Positions 33,418 through 45,149 of a stretch of DNA of 64,000 nucleotides are shown here, piece after piece. The notes beneath the pieces are model-generated. The model saw only the letters and a program-made list of their open reading frames with translations, was not told where the DNA came from and ran no database searches. Position 1 is the stretch's first letter. The number at the start of each line of letters is the position of its first letter. A program made the translations under genes and the position numbers. Source of the DNA: Arabidopsis thaliana (lineage: Eukaryota; Streptophyta; Magnoliopsida; Brassicales; Brassicaceae); contig NC_003070.9 in the NCBI RefSeq assembly GCF_000001735.4, forward strand, positions 16,043,971-16,107,970, in the 5' to 3' direction.

Positions 33418-33445
33418 CCACGCGTAGCGTGGCTGTTCACCTAGT
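33418..33445 (+). mobile_element. Helitron 3' terminus
   Basis: The hairpin CCACGC-GTA-GCGTGG (33418-33432), then CTGTTCAC and CTAG-T (33441-33445), has the form of plant Helitron 3' ends: a GC-rich hairpin about 10 bases before CTRR, inserted before T. The matching 5' TC end was not located, so the element's length is unknown. Confidence 0.7.
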
Positions 33446-33449
33446 ACAC

Positions 33450-34754
33450 ATAATTTTCCCAATTCATGAACATTGGAACTTGTGAGGCTCCAGCTGTCTT
33501 AAGTTCAGTAATCACATCCATGTACAGAAATCAAAGTCATTATATCAGTATTATGTCAGAGGATCATTCATAACATTAAGGATACGTATAGTATAATAAA
33601 AAAACTTAACAAATTGATTTCTTACTTGTAGACAACAATAATTTTTAGGAGAAGAGAAAGAAGATCAAAAGACTTCGCAACACCCTTGGCAACTTTGGAT
33701 AGCAGCAAGTAAGAAAATGGGCCAAACATAAGACTTTTAAAATAGCAAAGAAAACAAAACTACCTTTCATAATGCTTGCTCCATCATAGCCTTGTCCTCT
33801 CACCGTTTTCAAGCTCAACCCGTATTTAGCAAACAAATCATCAATAGCAGACTTCACGGATGCAGATGACGTTTCTTTTACATGAACTACTTCAATAAAC
33901 CTTTCTTTCACTGTTCCACTCTTATCAACAAATCGAAATACGACTGCCATTTGTTCTTTATGAGAAATATCAACAGACTCATCAACCAAAAACAGCCATG
34001 ATCAATTTTTTCAATAACAGATTTCACTACTTCTTTAGTAAAAAATTTCACAATCTCTTTTTGAATCTTTGGAGAAATCATCATGTTATTTTTTTGGAGC
34101 ATTATTCAAAATAACTTTACCTGTAGCATCATTTTGTTCTCCTGTGTATTTCACGAGTTCTAAGAAATTTCCTTTATTGGCAGACTCTTCTGACTCATCA
34201 TGACCATGAAAAGCTATCCCTTGTCGCAACAAATATCTAGAAGCATCAATCGAAGTATTTAAAGGAATGTGATACTCTCTCTTCATCACATCATCCTGCT
34301 TAAACAACGCATGCACAATAGATTGACCTTGATTCATCAAATTAACACATTTCTCAATAGCATAATTATGAGAACTGTTGGGTTTACCCACATGGGTGCC
34401 TAATCTCTCATGCTTAATTATTCCATCTACAAAACCCTTCTTTCACAAACACATTACTCCCACCTTGCTTTCGTACGTCATCGTTAAATAAGTAGCAACA
34501 TAAACAAAAAGCTCTCCTTTGATCTGCTATACTCAAGCTAATAACCATATTTTTCAAACCAAGCAGGGTCAAATCGCCTCAGAGCATTACTCATCATTGT
34601 TTTCTTAAACGTATGACCATAAGGTTGACATGAACTTCTTTCAAGATATTTGTGTCTTACCTCGTCTCGTTGATCTCGATGATAGTTCACTATCTCTTTT
34701 TTTTAGCAGGATTCGATGGCAAATCATTGATATTGATGTTGGATGTTGAAGGAA
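33450..34754 (-). pseudogene. hAT-Z2: ZMYM1-type hAT transposase fragment (TTF finger and DUF4371)
   Basis: In coding order, about 34754-34440 holds the N-terminus (DLPSNPAKKREIV-like, then a TTF-type finger), broken in frame. 34391-34086 reads NSSHNYAIEKCVNLMNQGQS, LFKQDDVMKREYHIPLNTSI and LLRQGIAFHGHDESEESANK. 33989-33645 reads MVDESVDISHKEQMAVVFRF and GLSLKTVRGQGYDGASIMKG. These belong to the DUF4371 catalytic region. The dimerisation domain is absent. The right edge is cut by an LTR at about 34755. It is the best guide to what is missing from hAT-Z1. Confidence 0.8.
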
Positions 34755-35668
34755 TTATTTTATGTAGGTCAAATTAATCTTAAGACTACTCTCTCAAATA
34801 AAGAGGTCACTGGCAGCACTTAGGGATCGAATTCACAAAGTTCTCGGATCACGCAATAGACTATTGATTATCGAATTAAGTTAAGTAAAATAGTAAAGAA
34901 AATAAAAAGAAACAAAAGCAAGCAATAGCTGATTGGATGGAAGTAAAATAAGATAATAAAAGGGTCATGCTTAGGGTATTCTAAGGAAACAGATGATAGT
35001 AGATCTAGAAATAGCTAGGATGTGATCGAACCGTTCTTAAACTCAAATCGTAATTACAGAATAACCGGTGGTTTGTTGTGCTACTCACTATGCCTAATGC
35101 TAAAGATCCCTATCGTTGGCTTGGTGAATCTATATATTAAGACATGCATGATAAATGAGTTTGATAAGTTCACCTAAGTAGAAAGGTCAATTCTTATTAC
35201 ACATCTATAAACATGGCTCATCAAATAGTAGTTCTCGTAATAGATACCTGTTTGGGCATACCTATTATTTAAGATCAAGTTCTAGGTGGCCAATCTAAAA
35301 CTAGCATTAAGAAAACCAAAGATGAAGAATCCTACAGATATCCTAACAGGTGGCAGTCTACTAAATCATCTATAACCCTAATGAGAAACCTGAAACCTAA
35401 CAAGAGAACTACTCAAGCATGAAGATTATAACAATCAACATGATTGATGAAGAAATCAAAGAAGAAAACAAGAAGAGATTAAAGTTTAGAAAGATCTTCT
35501 CTTAAGAGTCTCCACTAGGTTTTTCTCCCAAGAACAGAAATATAATAATTGTTAGGTCTAAACAATGACCTTAGAATCTATATATATATATATATAGATT
35601 TCTAAAACATGATGGGCCTTCTTTAAAATTAAGAAAAGGTTCTGTGCCGAATCTGCAAAACTTCGGCC
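34755..35668 (-). repeat. LTR fragment of family A/B, minus orientation
   Basis: CAAATAAAGAGGTCACTGGC and GATCGAATTCACAAAGTTCT match the LTR of element B (46585 and 61480 regions). The TA-rich run at 35578-35598 precedes GGTCATTGTTTAGACC on the minus strand. The fragment lacks its LTR start and ends at a junction near 35668. Confidence 0.75.
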
Positions 35669-36560
35669 TAGAGAAGTCCATAACGCTTTCAAGTTTACAA
35701 AAGTGCAAATTTGCTCTAGAAGACTTTCTTATTTGCATTATTAGTCCCTGAACATTTATTAGGTCATATATATAGTTTTAGAGGTCATTGTTTAGACCTA
35801 TCAAGCTTGTTATCAAGTTTTCTTTCAGAGACATAAGCTATTGATCCCCTGTTTTCAGAGATTCATTCAGATTCCAATACAGTGAAGAGATCCTTTCTAA
35901 CTCTTTTCTTTATTGTTGTGCTCATGCTTTCTTATTCAATTATGTTGCTTGTTTCAATCTCCATGTTTGAGTAGTTTGCTTGTTAGGGTTAGGGTTTCTC
36001 ATTAGGGATTCATATGGTTTAGTAGATCGCCTCTTTGCTAGGTTATATGTAGAATTCTTCATCTTTAATTGTTCTTAATGCTAATTCTAGAGTAATTAAC
36101 TATAACTTCAATCTAGACAATAGATATACCCGCCATAGGTATCTGTAGTTGGATCTATTATTTGATGAGCTTGGTTTATAGGTGTGTAATAAGAATCGGC
36201 CTATTTACTAAGGTGAACTGAATTGAAGTCGTTTATAATGCATGTCTAAGTATAAGATTTGTCGGCTTCTCTGGTTATTCTTAGCTATAGGCATAGGGAG
36301 TTTCGCGGAACGCCACCGGTTATTCCAAAATTAGAGTTAGAGTTTAAGAATGGTTCGATAACAACCTAGCTATCATTAGATATACGAACCAATAGTTTCC
36401 TGAGAATACCTTAAACCTAACTCTTAATTATATTGTTTCACAACCTCCAATCTGCTGGTTATTTACTTTGTTTTCTTTTTATTTTACTCATTCTCTTCTA
36501 GCTTAATCTTGACACTCTACTCATTGTGTGAACAAAAGAACTTTGTGGAAATCCGACCCT
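35669..36560 (+). repeat. LTR fragment of family A, plus orientation, cut by CACTA-3
   Basis: GAAGTCCATAACGCTTTCAA matches 6784 in the LTR of element A, and GGATTCATATGGTTTAGTAG and later blocks follow collinearly. It stops at CCGACCCT (36560), where CACTA-3 begins. The first roughly 240 bp of the LTR are missing at the junction near 35668. Confidence 0.8.
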
Positions 36561-36574
36561 TATTACAAGAAAAC

Positions 36575-36990
36575 AGGCAAAAAACGACTACGAAAAGCGA
36601 CAACATGTATAGTCGTCTTATTTTGCGACAATGTGGCGACAGTTTAACGACTACAATACGACAACAAGAAATTTTGTCGTGAAGTAGTCATCAATTTACG
36701 ACTAACTAGCTTAGTTAGACGATAGTCGTTATTAAACAACTATTTAACGATTACATTTCTGAAGTGAGAAGTTAGTCGTCACGTAGTCGGTAATTGACGA
36801 CTACGTTTCCGACTACATTAGTTAGTCGTCTATTTGGCGACTATTTGACGACTACGTCGCAACCGAGTCGCAAACGAGTCGCATGAAGTAGTTGAAAACG
36901 TGTTTCGCATTGCTAAGTAGGTACACACCTAACTTGTTAGCGACTACAACATGTAGTCGTAAATAAGTCATAAAAATTCGTCTATAGATT
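36575..36990. repeat. Left subterminal TAGTCG/CGACTA array of CACTA-3
   Basis: More than ten TAGTCG or CGACTA words in both orientations (for example CGACTACGAAAAGCGACAAC, TTAGTCGTCTATTTGGCGAC). Such arrays are the usual binding sites for the TNPA-type protein in En/Spm elements. Confidence 0.75.
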
Positions 36991-37113
36991 AAAAGTTCAC
37001 GACACTTTTCTTTCACCAACAAATCAAAACAACAACAACATCAAAGAAAAAAAAACGATTTAAAAGAAAAAATATAAGTTTATTTTATTGTATAATGGCG
37101 GGAAACTACAATT

Positions 37114-40100
37114 ATGGCGGTAGTGGCGGTTTTTTATCGAGATTGGATGTACAAGAGATTTGATGAAGTGACGGGAAATTTGACAGCCGAATACGTCGCA
37201 GGAGTTGAGCAATTCATGACATTTGCTAATAGTCAGCCTATAGTACAGAGTAGTCAAGGTAAATTTCATTGTCCTTGTGGTGTATGCAAGAATGAAAAAC
37301 ACATCATCTCGGGCAGAAGAGTTAGTAGTCATTTGTTTAGTGAAGGATTTATGCCTGATTATTATGTTTGGTATAAGCATGGAGAAGAAATGAATATGGA
37401 TATAGGAACGAGTTCCATGGATAGGACGTATTTTAGTTCGAATCATGAAGAAGTGGGTAATGTTGTAGAAGATCCATATGTGGATATGGTGAACGATGCA
37501 TTTAATTTTAACGTGGGGTATGATGATAACTATCATCATGATGATAGTTATCAGAATGTGGAAGAACCGGTCTATAACCATTTAAATAAGTTCTACGACT
37601 TGTTAGAAGGTGCAAATAATCCATTGTACGATGGTTGTCGTGAAGAGCAGTCGCAGTTATCCTTAGCATCTCGACTCATGCACAACAAGGCAGAGTATAA
37701 TATGAGTGAAAAGTTGGTGGACTCCATTTGCGAAATGTTTACAGATTTTTTACCAGAAGGAAACCAGGCTACAACTTCACATTACCAGATCGAGAAGTTG
37801 ATGCGTAATTTAGGACTTCCATATCATACGATTGATGTTTGTCAGAACAATTGTATGCTATTTTGGAAAGAAGACGAAAAAGAAGATCAATGTCGATTTT
37901 GTGGCGCACAAAGATGGAAGCCTAAGGACGACCGTCGAAGAACCAAAGTACCATATAGTCGTATGTGGTATCTACCTATTGGAGACCGGTTGAAGAGAAT
38001 GTATCAGAGCCATAAGACAGCTGCGGTAATGCGATGGCATGCTGAGCACCAATCAAAGGAGGGAGAAATGAATAATCCTTTAGATGCAGCGGAGTGGAGA
38101 TATTTCCAAGAGTTACATCCCCGGTTTGCCGAAGAACCCCGTAACGTTTATCTCGGGTTGTGTACTGATGGGTTCAATCCATTTGGCATGTCTCGTAATC
38201 ATTCGTTGTGGCCTGTGATCCTGAATCCATATAATTTACCCCCTGGTATGTGCATGAATATAGAGTACTTATTTCTTACCATTCTGAATTCTGGACCAAA
38301 TCATTCTCGAGCTAGTCTTGATGTGTTCCTCCAACCTCTTATTGAGGAGTTAAAAGAGTTGTTGTCTACTGGAGTTGATGCTTACAGTTTTTCATTAAGT
38401 TAGAATTTTAATCTAAAAGTTGTACTACTGTGGACGATTAGCGACTTTCCGGCGTATAGCATGTTATCAGGATGGACTACTCATGATAAATTGTCTTGTC
38501 CAGTTTGCATGGAAAGTACAAAGTCTTTTTATCTTCCCAATGGACGGAAGACATGCTGGTTTGATTGTCACCGTAGATTTTTTCTTCATGGTCATCCATC
38601 CCGTAGGAACAGAAAAGACTTTTTGAAAGGAAGAGATGCGTCTAGCGAGTATCCACCCGAGTCTTTGACAAGGGAGCAAGTTTATTACGAGCGGTTGGCT
38701 AGTGTAAATCCACCAAAACAAGGATGTTGGTGGGAACGGTCATGAAAAGAAGATGCGTGGCTATGGGAAGGAACATAATTGGCACAAGGAAAGCATCTTG
38801 TTATCATGTCAAGATTGGATATTGAGAAATTTTGTTCTCGGCCAGGCTTACATATTGATAGTAAAGGTAAAGCTCCATTTTCAGCGTATTCATTGATAGA
38901 TGAAGTCAAACAAAGTTTATTTCAATGTGTGAAACATGATGTTAGATTTCCATATGGTTATTCTAGCGATTTGGCTAGTTGTGTAGATCTGGAGAATGGA
39001 AAGTTTTCAGGCATGAAGAGTCATGATTGTCATGTTTTTATGGAGCGACTACTTCCATTTATCTTTGTTGAACTCCTTGACCGGAATATCCACCTTGCCT
39101 TATCAGGTACAATACTTACTATTTTATTTGCCATCATTTTTTTATCTAATTATTTAACTTGCACATATATTTCAGGAATTGGAGCATTTTTCCGGGACCT
39201 ATGTTTGAGAACTTTACAGACAAGTCGCATTCAAATTCTCAAACAGAACATAGTTTTAATCATTTGTAACTTGGAAAAGATTTTTCCACCATCATTTTTT
39301 GATGTTATGGAACACTTACCTATCTATCTCCCATACGAAGCTGAATTGGGTGGCCCTATCCAGTATAGGTGGATGTACCCATTTGAGAGGTTTTTCAAAA
39401 AGTTGAAAGGAAAAGCAAAGAACAAAAGATATGCTGTAGGCTCAATTTTTGAGTCATATATCAATGACGAGATTGCTTACTTTTCAGAGCACTACTTTAC
39501 CGATCATATACAAACCAAATCAAGGTAAATACATTTATTTATTTAACTATTTTCTATACTTCGATCTTCATTCAATTACATGAATCAGGTTAACAAGGTT
39601 CGATGAAGGTGAAGTTCCTATATATCATGTCCCTGGAGTACCTAACATATTTATGCACGTCGGCCGTCCAAGTGGTGAAATGCATGTAGAATGGCTTTCA
39701 GAGAAAGACTACCAAAGCGCACATGCATATGTTTTAAAAAATTGTGACTATTTAAAACCATTTGAGAGGTATTTTTAATCACTATTCGTTTGTAAATTTT
39801 CACTAAGATCACTTTGATTTATTTTTCTTTGTTTGTAAATATTGTATGTTCGAGGATTGTCTTTCTGCGAAATATTCATGCTTGCCAGAAAAAGAACTCT
39901 ACGCGAGAAGAGCTGAAGAATATCATCTATGGGTTAAAGAATATGTAAGTCTACATCAATTTCTTGCATTCGAAAAGTGAGAATCATATTTATATGTATT
40001 AATATTATTTATCTATTATCTAGGTAACATATTGGAACACTACTTCTTCATGTCCTATTTGGATTCAAGAAATTGTGCAAGGACCTTTGAACAAGGTCAA

Positions 40101-40814
40101 AACTTGGCCAATGTATTTCACAAGAGGTTATATGTTTCATACGCAAAATCACGGCGCTGGACGAAAGACATGTAACTATGAGGTGTGTGTTAAAGGTGAA
40201 AATTACGCTGATTCATCTGATGAAGCAGATTTCTACGGTACCTTCACTGAGATCATAGAACTCGAGTATGAGGGCATCGTCAATTTGAGGATCACACTTT
40301 TTAAGTGTAAGTGGTATGACTCAAAGATTGGGAGAGGCACTCGCGAAGCCACAGAGGCGTTGTAGACGTTCTATCTACGAGGAAATAAAATAAATACGAG
40401 CCATTTATTCTTGGTACGTAATTTTGAAGAGGTCAAATATGTTTCTCTGTTAATTATTAATACTCTTATTTGATATATGTATAACTTGTGTATACAGGAT
40501 CTCAAGCAGATCTGGTTTGTTATATTCCGTATCCATATACAAAGAAACCAAAGAACATTTGGCTCAATGTTTTAAAAGTCAATCCGAGGGGAAACATTTC
40601 TGGAGAATATGAAAATAATGATCCGACTCTTTTGCAAACAGAAAATGATGATGTTGTTTTACTCACTACAATTGAAGATCTTGTACTAGAAAATCCGGTG
40701 GAAGGCTTAAACCCAATAATCCTTGATTACAATGTTGGGGATGCTGAACCAGAAGACGAATTCCGATGTAATTTATCGTCCTCGGACGAAGATGAAGTAG
40801 AATATGAAGAGTAA
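37114..40814 (+). pseudogene. TNP2-like CACTA transposase, multi-exon, two or more disruptions
   Basis: The first 429 codons encode the transposase-associated domain (RDWMYKRFDEVTGNLTAEYV, FHCPCGVCKN) and the start of Transposase_21 (RFCGAQRWKPKDDRRRTKVP, LYLGLCTDGFNPFGMSRNHS). A TAG at 38401-38403 interrupts the frame, which continues as TISDFPAYSMLSGWTTHDKL and RKTCWFDCHRRF. A frameshift follows near 38735. Exons from 38779 carry DUF4218 (FPPSFFDVMEHLPIYLPYEA, RWMYPFERFFKKLKGKAKN) with introns near 39106-39175 and after 39525. 40024-40365 and 40499-40814 encode DUF4216 and an acidic tail. The domain order is complete, so this was an autonomous transposase recently. Confidence 0.88.
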
Positions 40815-40984
40815 TAAATGTGTGAAGTATATGTTTAATTATTTGATAAAACATTTGAATGAATTTTGTTTTATAATATATCATTGAACATTTAATTTGT
40901 TCATGAATATTTCCTATGTAAAATTATTTCTATTTTAAAAGTATAAGGTGACTATTATGCTACTACTTGGCGACTAAATTATAA

Positions 40985-41425
40985 TTTGGTGGGCTTCCAA
41001 ATTACGAAGTCCAAAACCAATAGAGATGTGACAATAATGCGACTACTCAACGACTATCCTTTGCTTTGTTGGGTTTCTAAATATCGAAACCCAAACCCAA
41101 TAAAAACAGTGACACTTATGCGATTAATAAACGATTACAGCTTAATTTGTTGGGCTACCATATATCAAAGCCCAAATCCAATATACTATATGACAAAAAT
41201 GCGACTATTAAATCACTACGTTTTAAATTGTTGGGCTTCTAAATATCGAAGCCCAAACCCAAATCATTTAGGTGAAAGATTTGCGACTACTCTGCGACTA
41301 TAGACGAAGTTGTTGGGCTTCTAAATCTCGAAGCCCAAACCTAATAAAAACGGTGACAGATTTGCTACTCTTTTGCGACTACAGACGAAGTTGTTGGGCT
41401 TTTGAATTTCGAGGCCCAAACCCAA
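40985..41425. repeat. Tandem array of about six hairpin units, period about 81 bp
   Basis: Each unit contains an inverted repeat such as GTTGGGCTTC-7-GAAGCCCAAAC (starts near 40988, 41067, 41150, 41231, 41312 and 41393), followed by CGACTA-type words. The array lies between the TNP2-like gene and the TNPA-like leader. Confidence 0.85.
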
Positions 41426-41534
41426 ATCATTTAGTGACAATAATACGACTACAATGCGACTACTACAGTGTTAAAAACCCTAAATCGAATCATTTCTCAT
41501 TCCTAACACTTAGCCAAAATATCGAATCAAATCG

Positions 41535-41780
41535 ATCTCTCTTCTTCTTCTTCTTCCTCTGAAACCCTAATCTTCTTCGATCTGTTCTTCTTCTTCTTCA
41601 TTCTTCTTCAATCTTCTTCTATCTTCTTCCTCTCTCAATCTCTTGATCTCTCGATCTCTCGATCTTCTTCTTCTTGTTCGATCTCTCGATCTTCTTCTTC
41701 TTCAATCTCTATTCTTCTTCTTTGATCTTCTTCCTCTTCTTCATCTCTTTGATCTGCCACTTCTTCATCTTCACTTAATC
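41535..41780 (+). promoter_or_regulatory. CT-rich leader of TNPA-like gene
   Basis: A long TTC/TCT run interspersed with GATCTCTCGATCTC, immediately before the TNPA-like coding start. Pyrimidine-rich leaders are common in plant 5' UTRs. No clear TATA box was identified. Confidence 0.5.
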
Positions 41781-41829
41781 GATCTCTAGGGATCTCTCTT
41801 CTTTCAAGCAGATCTCTCCGTCGATCTAA

Positions 41830-44303
41830 TAACGCTGGTCGAGGTGGCTCCCAAAAGCGGAAGACGACGCCTAATGTTACTCAGAGAGACGGCGGTTCAA
41901 CGACCCCAAGACCTTGGGATCTCCCTCATCAATACAACTTCACTCTGGCGCCGGCGGTTCAAGTTCCAGCGACGCAGCCGGCTCAAGCTGATGTTCGTTT
42001 GACGTCAGCCCCCCCCCCCCCCCCACGTACCCGACTATCCACTACCGCTACAACTCTTCCAGAACTCCACCACTCAACCTCAGCGTGGTGGTGCTCCGCC
42101 TCGATCTGAAGAGGTCCACTTCAATCCATCGCCGGAAGAGCCTGCTCAGCAAGATCCTCAGTCGCCGGATACTGACAATCTAGCTCACAGCCACCCTTTG
42201 TCTCAAGGGAACAACTTCCAAGAGGAAGCTCCTGGGACGTTGCCTGAGCTACAAGAAGACTCGGCGGTGGCTCTGCAAGATATTCTCTCAGTGCCAAACA
42301 TGGAGCAGTGGACTTGTGTATTGTCTCCGATTCCCAGGCCAAAAACCGAGTGGTAAGTTCTCTTCCTCTAATTTGTTTTCGTGTTATCTGCATTTGTAGT
42401 GTGTAACCAGTAGACTTGTGAATCCTGAAACATAGTTGTGAATGATGGGTTTTGTTGGATGTTTGTTTTGTTTGCGTAACATAGTAGATTTGTGAATACT
42501 CTTGTGTGCTCTTGTGAATACTCGTGTGTCCTTGTTCAGTTCTATACTTGTGAATCGTGTTCTCTTGTTAATCGAGTCTCTTGTTAATCGTGTTCTCTTG
42601 ATGCTCTATTGATGAAGTTGACTTTGATGTCTTTTAATTGTGTTCTGTTGCTACTCATGCTCTTGTTATGTTCTATAGTATGTTCTCTTCTTAATTGTGT
42701 TTTGTTGCTACTCATGCTCTATTGTTGAACATAGTTGACTTTTGAACTTCGCATGTTTTAGGATTAGACATTTATTATCTGCCTTAGTTTTATACTGTTG
42801 TGTGCTCTTGTTCAGTTCTATAGTGTGTGTTCTGTTGTGAATCTGCCTCAGTTATACCTGTGTAGTGTGTAACATAGTAGACTTGTGAATCTGCCTCAGT
42901 TCTATAGTCTGTTCTCATAACTTTTATTGTGTTTTGATTTTTTAACATGTTTACTTCTTTCATTGTTGCATGTGCTTGGAGGTTTACTCGCGACAGAGGA
43001 TCTAAACTGGTTAGAAAGATCACAAGGATTTTTAATCAAAAGTTCAATGCTCTCTACTATAATTGGTCATGTGTGCCTTTGGCTAAAAGAGAGAGACTGT
43101 TTTTAGAGTTCGCGGTAAGCTTCCTGTATATCTGCTCCTGTTCAGTCATTGTTTTTAGAGTTTTATAGTCTGCTCAAGTTCAGTTCACTAACTTCTTCCT
43201 TTTTTGTAGAAAACTCACCACTGGGATCCATTAATCACAAGGACAGTCCAATATTACTTCAATGAGATCGTCAAGAGGCGCTTGAAGGATATGGTTAGCA
43301 CCGCAAGGAGAACTCGAGAGCAGCCTCCATGGATTGGAGAAACTCTGTGGGGAACAATGTGTGCTTACAAGGACACAGAAGAAGCATAGAAAAAGAGTCA
43401 GACCTATTTCAAAGCTCGTCTCTCTGACCCTAACGGTCTCGGTCCACACATCCACTACTCTGGGCCAAAGTCTTATCAAGAATTCCAAGATAAATTGGTA
43501 AGTGTTTCTGCAAAATCTCATGTCTTTTAGTGACATTCAAATCATAAGTTAGAGTTTTATTGTGTGTGATGTTTAGTTCAAGCTGTGAGTTGACTTGTGA
43601 GGATATTGATCTATGTTTGCAGGAAGAGAAATTGGGAAGACCGGTCCATCTTGGTGAGGTGTTCATCCAAACACACACTAAGTCGGATGGCACTTATGTT
43701 GATCGGAAGGCGGAGAAGATTGCTCTAACTTATGAGCAGAATGTGAGAGATAAGCTGTTTGAACTGGAGGCTGCAGCTTCTGCTGTCTCTGATGGCACTT
43801 CACGACCTCGGGATCTCACAGTAGATGAGTATACAGCCATCTTTCTCGAGGTAAGATGTTGTAGTCTAATTCAGAGTCTTAGAGTCCATTGATACGTTTA
43901 GTCACTAATTGTCTTCCTCTCTATTTCTTGCAGTCCACGGATAGGGATTCAAGAGGCAATCCTTATGGACTTGGATGTCTGAAAGACACTCTAGGCAGTA
44001 CCAACCGTCAACCGCCAACTCGCTGGAGACTCAGCATCCTTTCAAGCCTTAGAAGAACGGCTGCAGGAAGCTCAACGGAAAATTGAAGAGCATGATGCAT
44101 ATAATGAGAAGCGGGATGCGGAGATTGCTGCCCGAGAAGCTGAGTCAGCCCGAGTCATAGCTGAGCAAAAGGACAAGCTCGAACACTTGTCCTTAGTCGA
44201 GAAGTATCTCCGCCAAACCGATCCGCAATTCTTGGAATTCATGGCCACTCACTCTTCCACATCCACTGAGCGTCTCCCAAGTACCCCACCTAATACTCCA
44301 TAG
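41830..44303 (+). pseudogene. TNPA-like (Ptta/En/Spm-type) accessory transposase, six exons, stop and frameshift
   Basis: Exon 1 (to GTAAGT at 42353) is Pro/Gln-rich and contains an 18-base poly-C run; I see no ATG where the frame begins (NNAGRGGSQKRKTTPNV). Exon 2 (about 42979-43113) reads RGSKLVRKITRIFNQKFNAL and YYNWSCVPLAKRERLFLEFA. Exon 3 (about 43211-43498) reads WDPLITRTVQYYFNEIVKRR and, after an in-frame TAG at 43387, QTYFKARLSDPNGLGPHIHY. Exon 4 (43621-43850) reads GRPVHLGEVFIQTHTKSDGT. The last exon (from 43934) has a 1-nt shift near 44020 and then a coiled coil (ALEERLQEAQRKIEEHDAYN) to the TAG at 44301. The product would bind the subterminal TAGTCG arrays. Confidence 0.78.
42009..42025 (+). 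repeat. Poly-C tract
   Basis: An uninterrupted run of about 17-18 C in the Pro-rich first exon of the TNPA-like gene. Length errors in sequencing are possible here. Confidence 0.85.
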
Positions 44304-44559
44304 ATTTAACTTTCCAAACACTATACTTGAACTTATGTTTATTTGAAATAAGTTGTTTGTTTAAGAACAAGATACTTTTATGTGTATTTGAACTTGATTT
44401 TCAAAATATGTATATCTTTTCATAATTTATAGCATTTCGAATAACAAACAACAACAAACCATAACACTAAACAAAAAACAAGAAACCCAACAATTGATGA
44501 CCAAATTCTTATTCGGACAAAACCAGAAGTCGCAAAGAAGTCGTGAATAAGTAGCAAAT

Positions 44560-45120
44560 TAGACGCGTCGTAGTCGTAAAATAGTCACCAAAATTACCGA
44601 CTATTTTAAGACAAACCAAATTAGTCATAACCTAATCGTCAAACAGACGTATAATAGTCGTATTCATTTATACGACTATTATATGACAAAGTATATCATA
44701 TCCTTAGTATTTTACATTTAATCGTTTAATAGTCGGCATATTGTCGTAAAATATTTTACGACAATTTTGCGATTACCTGAAAGATACCCAGGGTTCATTA
44801 TATTTAATTGGAAATTAGTCGTAACATTGTCGGAAGAATTTAACGACTATAGGACGACTATATGTTTCACACGCTTTGTACAGTGTTATTAATCGTGAAA
44901 TTGTCGCCAAATAGTCGCCAATATAATACGACTACTCAACGACTAATTTATATTGTATGGTCGGTTGTCGTAAAGTAGTCGTAAATCGACGACTAATTGA
45001 CGACAACTGGACTTAGCGACTATGGTATAACAACTACTGTCATTAGTCGTGGATTAGTCGTAATTTCAGATTTGACGACTACTAAGCGAGTACTTATTCA
45101 ACTTTCGTCGTGGATTAGTC
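44560..45120. repeat. Right subterminal TAGTCG/CGACTA array of CACTA-3
   Basis: More than fifteen TAGTCG/CGACTA words in both orientations (for example ATAGTCGTATTCATTTATAC, ACGACTAATTGACGACAACT). It mirrors the left array at 36575-36990. Confidence 0.8.
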
Positions 45121-45149
45121 ATAATTTCAGACTTGTATTCTACATTCAA

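Larger units (their letters stand above)
36561..45135 (+). mobile_element. CACTA-3 (En/Spm), 8.6 kb, with TNP2-like and TNPA-like genes
   Basis: The left end TATTACAAGAAAACAGGCAA equals a CACTACAAGAAAAC-type terminus with C-to-T changes at positions 1 and 3. Subterminal zones at both ends are dense in TAGTCG/CGACTA. Two plus-strand genes lie between. The exact right end is not clear; CTTGTA near 45127 may be its remnant, and the sequence then changes to an unrelated LTR. Confidence 0.82.

Noticed and set aside
40985..41425. CRISPR-like array (regular short inverted repeats)
   Set aside because: Repeats are about 81 bp apart, diverged, and embedded in a plant CACTA element; there are no unique spacers of uniform length.
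42009..42025. Poly-C tract as a regulatory i-motif
   Set aside because: It falls in a Pro-rich coding exon and may be a slippage or sequencing-length artefact.
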